The translations under genes and the position numbers were made by a program. A DNA stretch of 44,243 nucleotides from an uncultured Saprospiraceae bacterium (GTDB lineage Bacteria > Bacteroidota > Bacteroidia > Chitinophagales > Saprospiraceae). Below the pieces are notes generated by a model. The model saw only the letters and a list, made by a program, of their open reading frames with translations. It did no database searches and was not told where the DNA came from. The DNA is taken from contig CALLVC010000202.1 in NCBI GenBank assembly GCA_938010785.1, positions 1 to 44,243 of the forward strand, given 5' to 3'. Shown here piece after piece: positions 8,981 through 17,487 of this stretch; position 1 is the stretch's first letter, and the number at the start of each line of letters is the position of its first letter.

Positions 8981-10012
8981 ATGAAACTTAAAAAAACGCC
9001 CATTATTTTTGCATTATTATTAGCTTGTTTTTGTAGCTACGCGAACAATTCGCTAAAAATTAACTTCATTGAAAACAACCTTGAAACAGCGAAAGTAGTC
9101 GCTGAAAAAGAGGGTAAACTAATCATGGTTGACTTTTGGGCGACTTGGTGCAGCCCTTGTAAATGGATGGATGAAGAAACCTTCAGCAAACCAGAAGTAG
9201 CAAATTATTTAAATAAAAACTACATCTCTGTCAGAGTTAATATTGATAATTTTGATGGCATTGAATACAAAAACAAATATGATATTCGATTCCTACCAAC
9301 AATAATGGTAATAGATGCTAATGGAAAAGTGATAAAGAAATACGAAGAATCAATGGCACCATCTAAGTTGCTAAGAGTCCTGAAAGATTTAGATGAAAAC
9401 AAAGTATTACCACCTTATATTAATAGAACAATGGTTCAATCAGTGAGTCAACCAGTGTTCCAAAAAGAAAAGGAAATAAAAGAAGCTCCTAGTTTTACCC
9501 CTTCAACTACAGGAACTAGTACTTCCAAGCTCAGGTCAAATAAGGACCTAGTTACCAAAAGAAAAAAGATAGCTGAACCAAAAACAGAAGCAAGGATTAC
9601 AAGTGCTAATGAAGGCGTAAGTTATACTCCTGATAATAGTTATAATGCTCCAATATATCAGCCAACAAATCCTAGTTCTTCGAAGGCTAATAAAAATTAT
9701 TCTATTGGCAATAATGAAGCAGTGAGCGATGTGGGATTATACCAATTGAATGTCAAAAAAGCGCCAAGACATGGTTTTAGTGTTCAGGTGGGGGCATATT
9801 ACGATTATAAAAACGTATTAATAGAAGTAGCCAAATTTCAAAAATCATTTGCGGAAGAAGTATTGGTGCATATCTCGGAACATAATGGTTCTACCTGTTA
9901 TAAAATAATGCTAGGTCATTATGCATCGCACCAAGAAGCTAGTAATGATAAGGCTATTTTAAAGGAAGCTGGTGCATTTGATGCATTTGTAAAAGATTTA
10001 TCTTCTTTATAA
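8981..10012 (+). CDS. Exported thioredoxin-like protein with C-terminal SPOR domain
   Basis: 343 residues. Signal peptide 1-21; thioredoxin domain about 28-140 with active site WCSPC (Cys57, Cys60) and cis-Pro106 in FLPT; a Ser/Thr/Asn/Lys-rich linker about 145-255; and a C-terminal SPOR-like domain about 260-343 (GFSVQVGAYYDYKNVL, then YKIMLGHYASHQEA). Thioredoxin domains of this type reduce or exchange disulfides in the periplasm. SPOR domains bind peptidoglycan stripped of stem peptides at division sites, so the design suggests a redox enzyme held at septal wall (inference). It stands alone and is followed by a strong terminator. Both domains are clearly seen; the combination is unusual. 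Confidence 0.85.
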   Translation: MKLKKTPIIFALLLACFCSYANNSLKINFIENNLETAKVVAEKEGKLIMVDFWATWCSPCKWMDEETFSKPEVANYLNKNYISVRVNIDNFDGIEYKNKYDIRFLPTIMVIDANGKVIKKYEESMAPSKLLRVLKDLDENKVLPPYINRTMVQSVSQPVFQKEKEIKEAPSFTPSTTGTSTSKLRSNKDLVTKRKKIAEPKTEARITSANEGVSYTPDNSYNAPIYQPTNPSSSKANKNYSIGNNEAVSDVGLYQLNVKKAPRHGFSVQVGAYYDYKNVLIEVAKFQKSFAEEVLVHISEHNGSTCYKIMLGHYASHQEASNDKAILKEAGAFDAFVKDLSSL

Positions 10013-10088
10013 AATCTTTTTTCTCAGGAATGGTAAATTGATTATTATACCATTCTTCCATACGATACTACTATTTTACAACTATACT

Positions 10089-10123
10089 AAGTGAAGCATC
10101 CTTCGGGAGCTTCACTTTTTTTA
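10089..10123 (+). terminator. Rho-independent terminator after the thioredoxin-SPOR gene
   Basis: Perfect 9-bp stem (10089-10097 with 10109-10117) with a TTCGGG-containing loop, followed by a T-rich tail. Confidence 0.85.
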
Positions 10124-10279
10124 TTTCCTTGAGAACACTTGATTCCCTCTTATAAGTTTTAATAAATACGCTTATTTTAGAATAAAGAATTGATAGTCAA
10201 CCTATTAAAATAATCGAACAATTTTTTTGGTAGTTTAATTTATGCTAGCTTTTTTGTATATTGCTGCCGATTCAGGGAA

Positions 10280-10858
10280 ATGGGCCTAACTACCCTCAAC
10301 TATCGAGCAACGAAAGATTACAAATTTATGCACTTTGAGAGGCGTGAAGAATTTTCTATAAGTAGCATTGTTAATGCTAATATACAAGTACTTTTACAGG
10401 CTTGTTTCCCTGATTATCCATCTCACCAAAGCTATTTCAAGCAGGTTCCGCATTCAAGAATTTTAGTCTGGGAAAAAGAAACGCTGATTGGTCATGCCAG
10501 CTTGGAATATCGAAAAATTAAGGTTGGAGAAACTATTATGAAGGCTTTCCTAATAGGTGACATCTGTGTGCATCCAACTTTTCAACATCAGCATATTGCA
10601 TCAAAAATCATAGAACAAATTGAGACTTTAGGTAAAGAAAATGGTTTAGATTTAATGATTGTGACCGTTTCTGATACAGCACTTTATAAAAAAAATGGCT
10701 TCGTTGTGGTAGACAATATATGTAGATGGGTTATGCTACAAAATCATAGTACTTTAGGTGTAATAGAACGTAATTTAAACAATAGTTTAATGGTGAAAAT
10801 GCTAGGTCAAACGAGCTGGAATGAAGGAACCATAGACTTTATGGGGTATATTGTTTGA
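10280..10858 (+). CDS. GNAT-family N-acetyltransferase
   Basis: 192 residues. The acetyl-CoA-binding motif A is visible (IGDICVHPTFQHQHIASKIIEQI, with the usual R/Q-x-x-G/A loop changed to QHQHIA), followed by the motif B region (LMIVTVSDTALYKKNGF). It should transfer an acetyl group to an amine; the substrate is not apparent. The start could be 10280 or ATG 10328 (MHFERREE), since the first 16 residues add little; 10280 is kept with doubt. It stands alone with no obvious operon. Family fairly sure. Confidence 0.8.
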   Translation: MGLTTLNYRATKDYKFMHFERREEFSISSIVNANIQVLLQACFPDYPSHQSYFKQVPHSRILVWEKETLIGHASLEYRKIKVGETIMKAFLIGDICVHPTFQHQHIASKIIEQIETLGKENGLDLMIVTVSDTALYKKNGFVVVDNICRWVMLQNHSTLGVIERNLNNSLMVKMLGQTSWNEGTIDFMGYIV

Positions 10859-10956
10859 GTAAGTTTTTCAGTATAATATCTAAGTCAATTTTCATTTATT
10901 TAGGAACTTAGGAATTAATAAAGTTAATCTCTTTAGCTTCAAGATTTTTATTCTAA

Positions 10957-12066
10957 TCAAACAGAAATTTTCCGTTTTCTAGCCACTACTTCCCAATTTT
11001 TTTCCCATTTATTATTCTCAATTACATGCGCTTCTTCGTGCAAGGCTACTGATGGACAAACATGATAAGGTATTCCATATAAAACATCTCCGACTTTCAA
11101 TGCTGACCAATTTTTCACTTTGACCATTAAATGTTCTTCACTATGTTTATAAGCTTCGTAATGAGCTAAATTTAAAAATCGAATCCTTTTGGACATGGGA
11201 TTTTCTGAACCAACCGCCTTATGTCCCAAATCTACCGTTATAATTCCTTCTGTTGGCTTTGAAATAATTCTTGTCATCAAGACCGCTGCCCATTGAATAT
11301 CCAATTCTGGAACCATCTCAGCATAGCCTGCATCCCATAAAAGCACCGTTCCTGGGCTACAATATATATTGCTTCGCATGGTAGCAGAAGTAAATGATGG
11401 AGAACCACCACTTATAACTTCCATTTCTTTATTATAAGTTTTTTTCACTTGGTCTAATAATCCATAAACAGGGCGAAAAGCTTTATCGCTACCACTTTTT
11501 CGCTCAGCTAAATTAGCAGCACGAAATTGCCCGTCATAAACATGGAATCCTATAAGATTAAGGTTAGAAATTTGAAATAAAGAGGCGATTAGAGAAAAGG
11601 TAGTTTCATCCAAAGGACAACCAGTTCTATTCAATCCATTATCAATATCTAAATAAATATTAGCTGTTAATCCCTTCTCTGCAAAACTAGTCGCTAATTG
11701 TACAGCCGAAGCCAAATTGTCAACTAAAGAAGCAATTGTTGCTGCTGGGTATTTTTCAGACAAAGTCCTCAATCGTTCAATCTTTGGTCCAGTCATTTGA
11801 TAAGCAATTAAAACAAATTTTGCCCCAGCTAAAATACTCATTTCCATCTCTGCGATAGTAGCGCACTTAAATCGTTGAATACCCACTTTCAGTTGCATTT
11901 CAACTACTTCCTTCATTTTATGTGTTTTCACATGCGGAAACAATCGGTTGGTATTGCCATCCACATTGGCAATCATCGCATCAATATTATGTTGAATGCG
12001 TTGTGGGTAAACCAATAAAGCAGGGCTATCTATTTGATTAATATTTGAAACTTCGTACCAATCCAT
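10957..12066 (-). CDS. D-threonine aldolase / D-serine dehydratase-like enzyme
   Basis: 369 residues, fold type III PLP enzyme. The alanine-racemase-type N-terminal barrel carries the PLP lysine (Lys47 in PHVKTHK), and the C-terminal beta domain shows the metal site His335-x-Cys337 (YHVCPSVALH), as in metal-activated D-threonine aldolases and D-serine dehydratases. It would cleave D-3-hydroxy amino acids to glycine and an aldehyde, or dehydrate D-serine; the sequence alone does not choose. Divergent from mutS2 with a 168-base spacer. Confidence 0.85.
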   Translation of the reverse strand: MDWYEVSNINQIDSPALLVYPQRIQHNIDAMIANVDGNTNRLFPHVKTHKMKEVVEMQLKVGIQRFKCATIAEMEMSILAGAKFVLIAYQMTGPKIERLRTLSEKYPAATIASLVDNLASAVQLATSFAEKGLTANIYLDIDNGLNRTGCPLDETTFSLIASLFQISNLNLIGFHVYDGQFRAANLAERKSGSDKAFRPVYGLLDQVKKTYNKEMEVISGGSPSFTSATMRSNIYCSPGTVLLWDAGYAEMVPELDIQWAAVLMTRIISKPTEGIITVDLGHKAVGSENPMSKRIRFLNLAHYEAYKHSEEHLMVKVKNWSALKVGDVLYGIPYHVCPSVALHEEAHVIENNKWEKNWEVVARKRKISV

Positions 12067-12143
12067 ATTTATATAATTAATCGTAGTAAATGGAACTTTC
12101 TTTCCAAAAAATCATTGTATAATATCGGAGTTTATCCTTCAAG

Positions 12144-12174
12144 TTTCAAAAGTAAGCAAATAGCCTTATTTTTG
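12144..12174 (+). promoter_or_regulatory. Candidate Bacteroidota promoter for mutS2
   Basis: TTTC at 12144-12147, 19 bases, then TATTTTTG at 12167-12174 (fits the TAnnTTTG -7 box of Bacteroidota sigma ABfr). The predicted start of transcription is near 12180, about 55 bases before the mutS2 ATG. Confidence 0.45.
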
Positions 12175-12234
12175 ATAAAATTTATAATTGAATATTGAAA
12201 ATAATTCAAAGTCAAAATATACTAAGCAGCGATA

Positions 12235-14634
12235 ATGAAATTAGAGCCAAAGGATTTATTTGAGAAATTAGAGTTTGATAAAATACTCGATTTAGTTGAA
12301 GCAGAATGTTTCGGAGAATTGGGCCGAGAAGTGGTAAAGAAAATAACACCTGATACCAATCGAGTACGAATAATTAAGAAACTAAAAGAAGTAAAGGAAT
12401 ATCAAGTCACCTTGGGAAATGACCCTTTTCCGATGCAGGCTTACGAAGATATTAGCCAAGATTTAAAAATGTTGGACATAGAAGATTATGTCCTCCCGAT
12501 TGAAGGATTGCAACGAATAAATATTATTCTGCGGTCGGTCAATTTAATTTTTAAATATTTTGCAGATGCGCGTCAACAGGTCTACCCCTCTTTATACGGA
12601 CTAATTCAACCAATTGTATTTGATGCAACTTTGATAAAAGAAATAGACCGAGTGGTCGATGAAGAAGGTCAAATAAAACCTGATGCTTCTCCCAAGCTGA
12701 TGAAAATTCGTCGAACTATGGGCGGCAAGGTCAAAGAGCTGGATAGGCAATTTAGGTCTGTCATCACAAAATATCGGTCGAATGGTTGGTTAACAGATAA
12801 CGTGGAGAGTTTTAGAAATGGACGTAGAGTATTATCTGCCCCTTCAGAGCATAAGCGAAAAATTCGTGGAATTATTCATGATGAATCCACCACAGGACGA
12901 ACAGCTTTTATCGAGCCCGAAGAAATCATCAGCATTAATAATGATATTTTTGAATTAGAAGTAGAAGAAAAAAGAGAAATCTACCGCATCCTTAAGGAAT
13001 TAAGTGCTACACTACGGCCTTACGTCCCAGCAATGCATACGTATTTACAGTTAATGATTCGACTAGATGTCATTCAAGCGAAAGCTAGGCTTTCCTACAG
13101 GATGAACGGAAATCTGCCTAAGGTAATGGGTAAACCACATTTAGGAATCAAAACAGGCTATCATCCACTACTCTATTTAAAAAATCAGCACGTCAATAAA
13201 AAGACCATTCCGTTTGATTTAATTTTATTTCAAGACAATCGGATTTTGATGTTGAGTGGGCCTAATGCAGGAGGAAAATCCATTACTTTAAAATCAGTAG
13301 GTTTATTGCAGTTAATGCTGCAATCGGGCATGCTTATCCCCGTTGACCCAATTAGTGAAATGGGTATTTACGAAGACATTTTTGCTGACATCGGTGACCA
13401 ACAATCTATCGAAGACGAATTAAGTACTTATAGTTCTAGGTTGGCAAACATGAAAGTGTTCATGGAAAATGCCACTAAAAAATCATTGATTTTAATAGAT
13501 GAATTTGGTTCTGGTACGGACCCTCAAATAGGTGGGGCAATTGCCGAAGCTATTTTAATGGAATTAAATAAGAAAAAAGTTTTTGGTGTAATTACCACCC
13601 ACTATTCAAATTTAAAAATATTTGCTTTCAAAACTCAGGGAATTATTAATGGTTCGATGATATTCGATAAGGATACTTTATCTCCAACCTATGAATTGAG
13701 AGTCGGTCGGCCAGGAAGTTCTTATGCCTTTGAAATTGGAGAAAAAACGGGTTTAGACCCCAAATTGCTAAAGTATGCACGAAAGAAAGTAGGAAAGAAA
13801 GAAAATGCGGTGGAAACTTTATTGGTAAATTTACAAAGAGACAAACAGGTTTTAGAGGAAAAACTAGCAGTATCAGAACAACGAGCAAAGCAATTAGAAA
13901 AACTGATTAAAAACTATGATGAGCTTCATAAAAATCTAGAATACAGAAGGAAGAAACAGAAATTAGAAGCAAAAGAACAAGCACTTCAAAATACAGCACA
14001 GGACAATCGATTATTAGAAAACTTGATTCGAGAGTTAAAAGAGAATGAAAAATTAGCAGAAGCTGAAAAATTAAAGAAGGCTAAGGCGATAGCTAAAAAA
14101 GTTAGAGAAGAGCGTAAAGATATTGTGGAAGAAGTTCAAGATTTAAAAGAGGAAATCTATTATAAGCCTGAGCGTAATCGTCCTGCTAAACCAATAACGG
14201 TTGGTGATTTTGTAAAATTAAAAACGGGGGGAGCAACAGGTCAAGTGGAATCCATCAATAAAAACAAAGCAGTTGTACAGATGGGGATTATGCATATGAC
14301 GGTTCCTCTACGAGACTTACAACAGGCAGGAGAGCCTTTAGAAATTCGGCGCAACAAAAGTATCCAATTGGATACTACAGCTGCTAACGCAAAATTTGAA
14401 TCAAAAATTGACTTAAGAGGGATGAGTAAAGAAGAAGCATTGGCAGTATTACAAGAATTTGTAGACCAAGCTTTAGTGGCAAGTGTTAGTAATTTAGAAA
14501 TTATTCACGGAAAAGGAACAGGGGTATTGAGGAAGGCAGTTAGGAAAAAATTGAGAGAATATAAAGATATTCAATCTGTTGCCTATGCACCACCAGAACG
14601 TGGTGGAGATGGTTTGACGATTGTAGAGTTATAA
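12235..14634 (+). CDS. mutS2: MutS2 endonuclease/ATPase
   Basis: 799 residues, full length for MutS2. The order is clear: core and clamp helices, ATPase with Walker A GPNAGGKS (342-349) and Walker B LILIDEFGSGTDP, a long Lys/Glu-rich coiled coil (about 515-645), a KOW-like segment (GDFVKLKTGGATGQVESI) and a C-terminal Smr domain (from about 726: DLRGMSKEEA; HGKGTGVLR near 758). MutS2 suppresses recombination and, in some bacteria, splits collided ribosomes; the Smr domain is the nuclease. It lacks the mismatch-recognition domain I of MutS1. Single gene. Confidence 0.97.
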   Translation: MKLEPKDLFEKLEFDKILDLVEAECFGELGREVVKKITPDTNRVRIIKKLKEVKEYQVTLGNDPFPMQAYEDISQDLKMLDIEDYVLPIEGLQRINIILRSVNLIFKYFADARQQVYPSLYGLIQPIVFDATLIKEIDRVVDEEGQIKPDASPKLMKIRRTMGGKVKELDRQFRSVITKYRSNGWLTDNVESFRNGRRVLSAPSEHKRKIRGIIHDESTTGRTAFIEPEEIISINNDIFELEVEEKREIYRILKELSATLRPYVPAMHTYLQLMIRLDVIQAKARLSYRMNGNLPKVMGKPHLGIKTGYHPLLYLKNQHVNKKTIPFDLILFQDNRILMLSGPNAGGKSITLKSVGLLQLMLQSGMLIPVDPISEMGIYEDIFADIGDQQSIEDELSTYSSRLANMKVFMENATKKSLILIDEFGSGTDPQIGGAIAEAILMELNKKKVFGVITTHYSNLKIFAFKTQGIINGSMIFDKDTLSPTYELRVGRPGSSYAFEIGEKTGLDPKLLKYARKKVGKKENAVETLLVNLQRDKQVLEEKLAVSEQRAKQLEKLIKNYDELHKNLEYRRKKQKLEAKEQALQNTAQDNRLLENLIRELKENEKLAEAEKLKKAKAIAKKVREERKDIVEEVQDLKEEIYYKPERNRPAKPITVGDFVKLKTGGATGQVESINKNKAVVQMGIMHMTVPLRDLQQAGEPLEIRRNKSIQLDTTAANAKFESKIDLRGMSKEEALAVLQEFVDQALVASVSNLEIIHGKGTGVLRKAVRKKLREYKDIQSVAYAPPERGGDGLTIVEL

Positions 14635-14640
14635 AAAATG

Positions 14641-14664
14641 AAAGGGCATCAAACGATGCCCTTT
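14641..14664. terminator. Hairpin after mutS2
   Basis: Perfect 9-bp stem (14641-14649 with 14656-14664), six bases after the mutS2 stop. There is no T-tract on the plus side, but the A-run before it would give one on the minus strand. Probably marks the 3' end of mutS2. Confidence 0.5.
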
Positions 14665-14875
14665 ACAACAATAACAAACAAAACCAACTAAAAAATTCTT
14701 ATATAAATAATAATTATATTTTATTTGAAAAATAGGAATAACCCTACTATAGAACTATAACGTTCAAAGGAGGAAAAAGCTGTCAGAAAATAGAACTTTA
14801 ACAGTCCTATTGTTAGCTAGTAGTCAAAAATGAAAATAGATGTTAATTTATTTGCTTTTTCAAGGAAGAGGTAAA

Positions 14876-14922
14876 ATAAAAAAGCACAATATCTGTCTCA
14901 AGACGAATATTGTGCTTTTTTA
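14876..14922. terminator. Bidirectional rho-independent terminator
   Basis: 12-bp perfect stem (14881-14892 with 14907-14918), flanked by A5-6 and T6 runs, lying 20 bases beyond the stop of the S4 gene. It suits termination of the minus-strand S4 transcript and of any readthrough from mutS2. Confidence 0.85.
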
Positions 14923-14942
14923 ATATTAAAATGGACTATAAT

Positions 14943-15329
14943 CTATTCATAATCTTTAAACTTATCAATATCTCTTCTATCCCTTTTGGTAGGTCTTCCT
15001 GTCCCCTTCTCTCTTACTTCTGATCTACCTTTTCCAACAAACCAATCTTTATATTTATTTAGTTCTTCCGCTGGTGTCAAATCTTCGTAGCATGGTTGAG
15101 CCAAAACAGCAGACACTCTTTTATCCAATAAGTCTATCACTTTATAGGTAAGGTTAAACCCATTTTTTTTAACAGAAACTATTTCTTCTCGCTTGAGCAA
15201 ATAGGAAGGTTTGACATTTAATTCGCCGATTTTTATTTTACCTGACTTACAGGCATCGGTTGCCATGGAACGAGATTTAAAAATACGAACGCTCCACAAC
15301 CATTTATCAATTCTTACTTTTTTTAACAT
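14943..15329 (-). CDS. S4-domain RNA-binding protein (Hsp15-like)
   Basis: 128 residues from ATG at 15329 (MLKKVRIDKWLWSVRIFKSR). The S4 fold is shown by RIDKWLW, RSMATDACKSGKIKIG and VKPSYLLKREEIVSV; the tail is basic and Arg/Lys-rich. Hsp15 (HslR) binds the 50S subunit carrying nascent chains after stalled translation. An upstream in-frame ATG at 15374 overlaps the previous gene by 8 bases, but its residues are outside the domain, so 15329 is preferred. It follows the response regulator closely and probably shares its transcript. Confidence 0.85.
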   Translation of the reverse strand: MLKKVRIDKWLWSVRIFKSRSMATDACKSGKIKIGELNVKPSYLLKREEIVSVKKNGFNLTYKVIDLLDKRVSAVLAQPCYEDLTPAEELNKYKDWFVGKGRSEVREKGTGRPTKRDRRDIDKFKDYE

Positions 15330-15366
15330 GGAAACTTGAATAGGATTTATAAATAAAAACCTAAAA

Positions 15367-15774
15367 CTAAGCAATTACATTCAAATCTGCTTGAATTTCC
15401 ATTAAATGTGCTTCCGTTAAAGGCTTATTCTTCAAACCTCGTACCAATGGATTTAGTTCCGCTTTTTCCAAATCATCAGGATTTAAAGAAGTAGTCAACA
15501 TGATATAAATTGGTGCTTTATCCATATCTGTTTCCTGATACAACTCTAAAAACTCCCAGCCATTAATTTCCGGCATATTGATATCTAAAAAAATGGCATC
15601 AGGCTTTTCCCAATTACCAATTTCTTTTTGTTCATTAAAATAATCCAAAGCTTCTCTAGCTGTCGAGAAAAATAGATAGTTGTCCACCAATCCAGAATCC
15701 CTAACAATTACTTTATGGTAAAAGTTAGTAGCATAATCATCATCAATAAATACAAGTAAATTAATTTTTTCCAT
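15367..15774 (-). CDS. Receiver-only response regulator (CheY-like)
   Basis: 135 residues from ATG 15774 (MEKINLLVFIDDD). It is only a receiver domain: acidic pocket Asp11-13, phospho-acceptor Asp64 (FLDINMP), Thr94 (MLTTS) and Lys117 (KNKP). There is no output domain, so it must act through protein contacts or as a phosphorelay step. An alternative start at 15816 would add 14 residues without domain homology. No histidine kinase is adjacent; the only kinase sequence in the window is a broken fragment at 27.4 kb. Confidence 0.88.
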   Translation of the reverse strand: MEKINLLVFIDDDYATNFYHKVIVRDSGLVDNYLFFSTAREALDYFNEQKEIGNWEKPDAIFLDINMPEINGWEFLELYQETDMDKAPIYIMLTTSLNPDDLEKAELNPLVRGLKNKPLTEAHLMEIQADLNVIA

Positions 15775-15883
15775 GGAATCAAATTGAAAGAGAGATAATA
15801 AGTGGTGGGGGAACACGAAATTATAATGTGTACTTCAAAAATAATTCCAAATAATTCTAGAAGAGGAGAGAATGAATAAAAAT

Positions 15884-15934
15884 AATAGTTTAGTGATTAG
15901 TCAAGATAAATTAGTCAAGATAAAATTGACTACC
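15884..15934. repeat. Heptad array downstream of the MBL gene
   Basis: Words ATTAGTC, AAGATAA recur with a 7-base period; the 14-base unit is present twice in tandem. It begins 2 bases after the MBL stop codon (minus strand) and resembles the TTAGTGG arrays after etfA and groEL. Confidence 0.7.
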
Positions 15935-15936
15935 CA

Positions 15937-16701
15937 CTATAGGAAAAACGACAAGCCATCAAAAGCGAGTTTCACTCCTTTTGGTAAAGTGCCATTCACT
16001 TTTTCTGCTAAGCCCATTCTATGGCTTATATGAATGAGGTAGGCTTGTTCTGGTTGAATAATTTCAATCAGAGCTAAGGCTTGTTCTAAATTTAAGTGTG
16101 AATGATGCTCAGAATGATGTAAAGCATCGATGGCAAGAAATTTAGTACCGTTTACTTTGGCTAAATCCTCTGGGGCAATACTTTTTATGTCCGTCAAATA
16201 GGTAAAATCTCCAAATCGAAAACCAAAAACGGGTAAGGTCCCATGCATTGCCCGAATGGGTTTTATCAAAATTTCATCAATCACGATATCTGATTGGTTA
16301 TCAATATTTTTTAAAATTATTCTTGGAGCACCGGGATAGGGAATTTCATCAAAAATATAGGCAAATCTTGTTTTTAGTTCTTCCTGTACTCTCGGTTCAG
16401 CATATACAGGCATATGCTTTCTGTGTTTAAAGTTCAATGGCCGAACATCATCCAATCCTATAATATGGTCATTATGTTCATGGGTCATTAAGATGGCCGA
16501 GACATCCGAAACATGAGCTCTTAACAATTGTTGTCTAAAATCAGGCCCCGCATCAATAATAATAGTTTTTCCATTCCATTCTACCATGGCTGAAGTGCGC
16601 AATCGATTATCTTTTGGGTCAGTAGAAGTACAAACTTCACAATCGCATCCAATTACAGGAACGCCTTGAGAAGTCCCAGTTCCAAGGAAAGTTACTTTCA
16701 T
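15937..16701 (-). CDS. MBL-fold metallohydrolase (PhnP-like)
   Basis: 254 residues from ATG 16701 (MKVTFLGTGTSQGVPVIGC). Metallo-beta-lactamase fold with THEHNDH as the dinuclear metal motif, an Asp/Gly strand IIIDAGPDFR, the late metal ligand in IDALHHSEHHSHL, and C-terminal HISHRMG. The N-terminal CDCEVC pair may hold zinc, as in PhnP-like phosphodiesterases. It probably hydrolyses a phosphodiester; substrate unknown. It starts 4 bases after the stop of the upstream conserved hypothetical, so the two are likely co-translated. A longer start at 16731 would overlap that gene. Confidence 0.88.
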   Translation of the reverse strand: MKVTFLGTGTSQGVPVIGCDCEVCTSTDPKDNRLRTSAMVEWNGKTIIIDAGPDFRQQLLRAHVSDVSAILMTHEHNDHIIGLDDVRPLNFKHRKHMPVYAEPRVQEELKTRFAYIFDEIPYPGAPRIILKNIDNQSDIVIDEILIKPIRAMHGTLPVFGFRFGDFTYLTDIKSIAPEDLAKVNGTKFLAIDALHHSEHHSHLNLEQALALIEIIQPEQAYLIHISHRMGLAEKVNGTLPKGVKLAFDGLSFFL

Positions 16702-16705
16702 AATT

Positions 16706-17041
16706 TTAGGTTTCCTTTTCATCTTTATCAACTGCTTCCGTTTCGGCAGCTTCCGCTTCTTTATCTTTTTTATCTCCTTTTTTAGAAACTTGCTTATATG
16801 TTTTTAATGATTTTTCTGATAAGGCTTCTACATCTATTTCCACTTGGGAAAGAATTTCAATTAAGACCCCAGCTCGACCTTCCGTATCAAAAAATTTATT
16901 GATTACCGCTACTTTTTGGTTTTCTACCATACAATAACCAGAATTAAAAGACCCCTTTGCATAGCGAATAGTGTAGCCAATTTCTTCAAATAATTCCTCT
17001 ATTTTCTTAAGTAAGTGTTTCGTTAATTTTAATTCTGCCAT
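16706..17041 (-). CDS. Conserved Bacteroidota hypothetical protein
   Basis: 111 residues. The first 75 are a compact conserved-looking domain (LLKKIEELFEEIGYTIRY, KGSFNSGYCMVENQKVAVINKFF); the remaining 35 are a charged Lys/Glu/Asp tail, probably disordered. I recall similar short proteins across Bacteroidota without an assigned function. It is the first gene of a minus-strand pair with the MBL hydrolase (4-base gap), which hints at a shared task. Confidence 0.75.
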   Translation of the reverse strand: MAELKLTKHLLKKIEELFEEIGYTIRYAKGSFNSGYCMVENQKVAVINKFFDTEGRAGVLIEILSQVEIDVEALSEKSLKTYKQVSKKGDKKDKEAEAAETEAVDKDEKET

Positions 17042-17487
17042 ATAATTTTTTAAATAGTAGCTAAAATTTCAATTGCGGGCTAAAAATAATACTATTAAAT
17101 TTACACCCCAAGTTTAGCTAATGATAATCCAAACTTTTTGAGAACCGAGAGTAGTCATCGGGAGCAGAGATAAGAGACTTGATTTTAAGTATACTGGAAT
17201 ATTTTGGGTTTTAAAAGCTATATATTTTCAGCAATTCTCATTTTAGAAAATCAAGAAGTGATTAAACATGAATAACTCCGAGCAGACGCTACCGTATGGT
17301 TATTGACATTCAATCTCATTCGGGATTGGCAGTTTTCCAAATTGGGAACTACTGCTCTGCTCTCTACTCTCTGTTCTATATTTTATATGGTTTCAAAAAC
17401 ATAAAAAATTACTTAGTAACTTTATAATAATAATCCCGTCAAAATTGAGGAAGTTATTATTTTGCGGTTATCATCATTAATGATATT
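17042..17487. repeat. Divergent spacer with inverted GAGAGTA-type heptad arms
   Basis: The left arm (17140-17178) carries GAGAGTA/GAGCAGA words and the right arm (17344-17379) the complement, CTCTCT words, at a 7-base period; the arms can pair around a 165-base loop. The motif AGAACAGAGAGTAGAGA in the right arm (minus strand) is identical to the array after the SDR gene at 36403. No ORF. A TTATTTTGCGG near 17457 may be the -7 region of the next gene. Confidence 0.7.
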
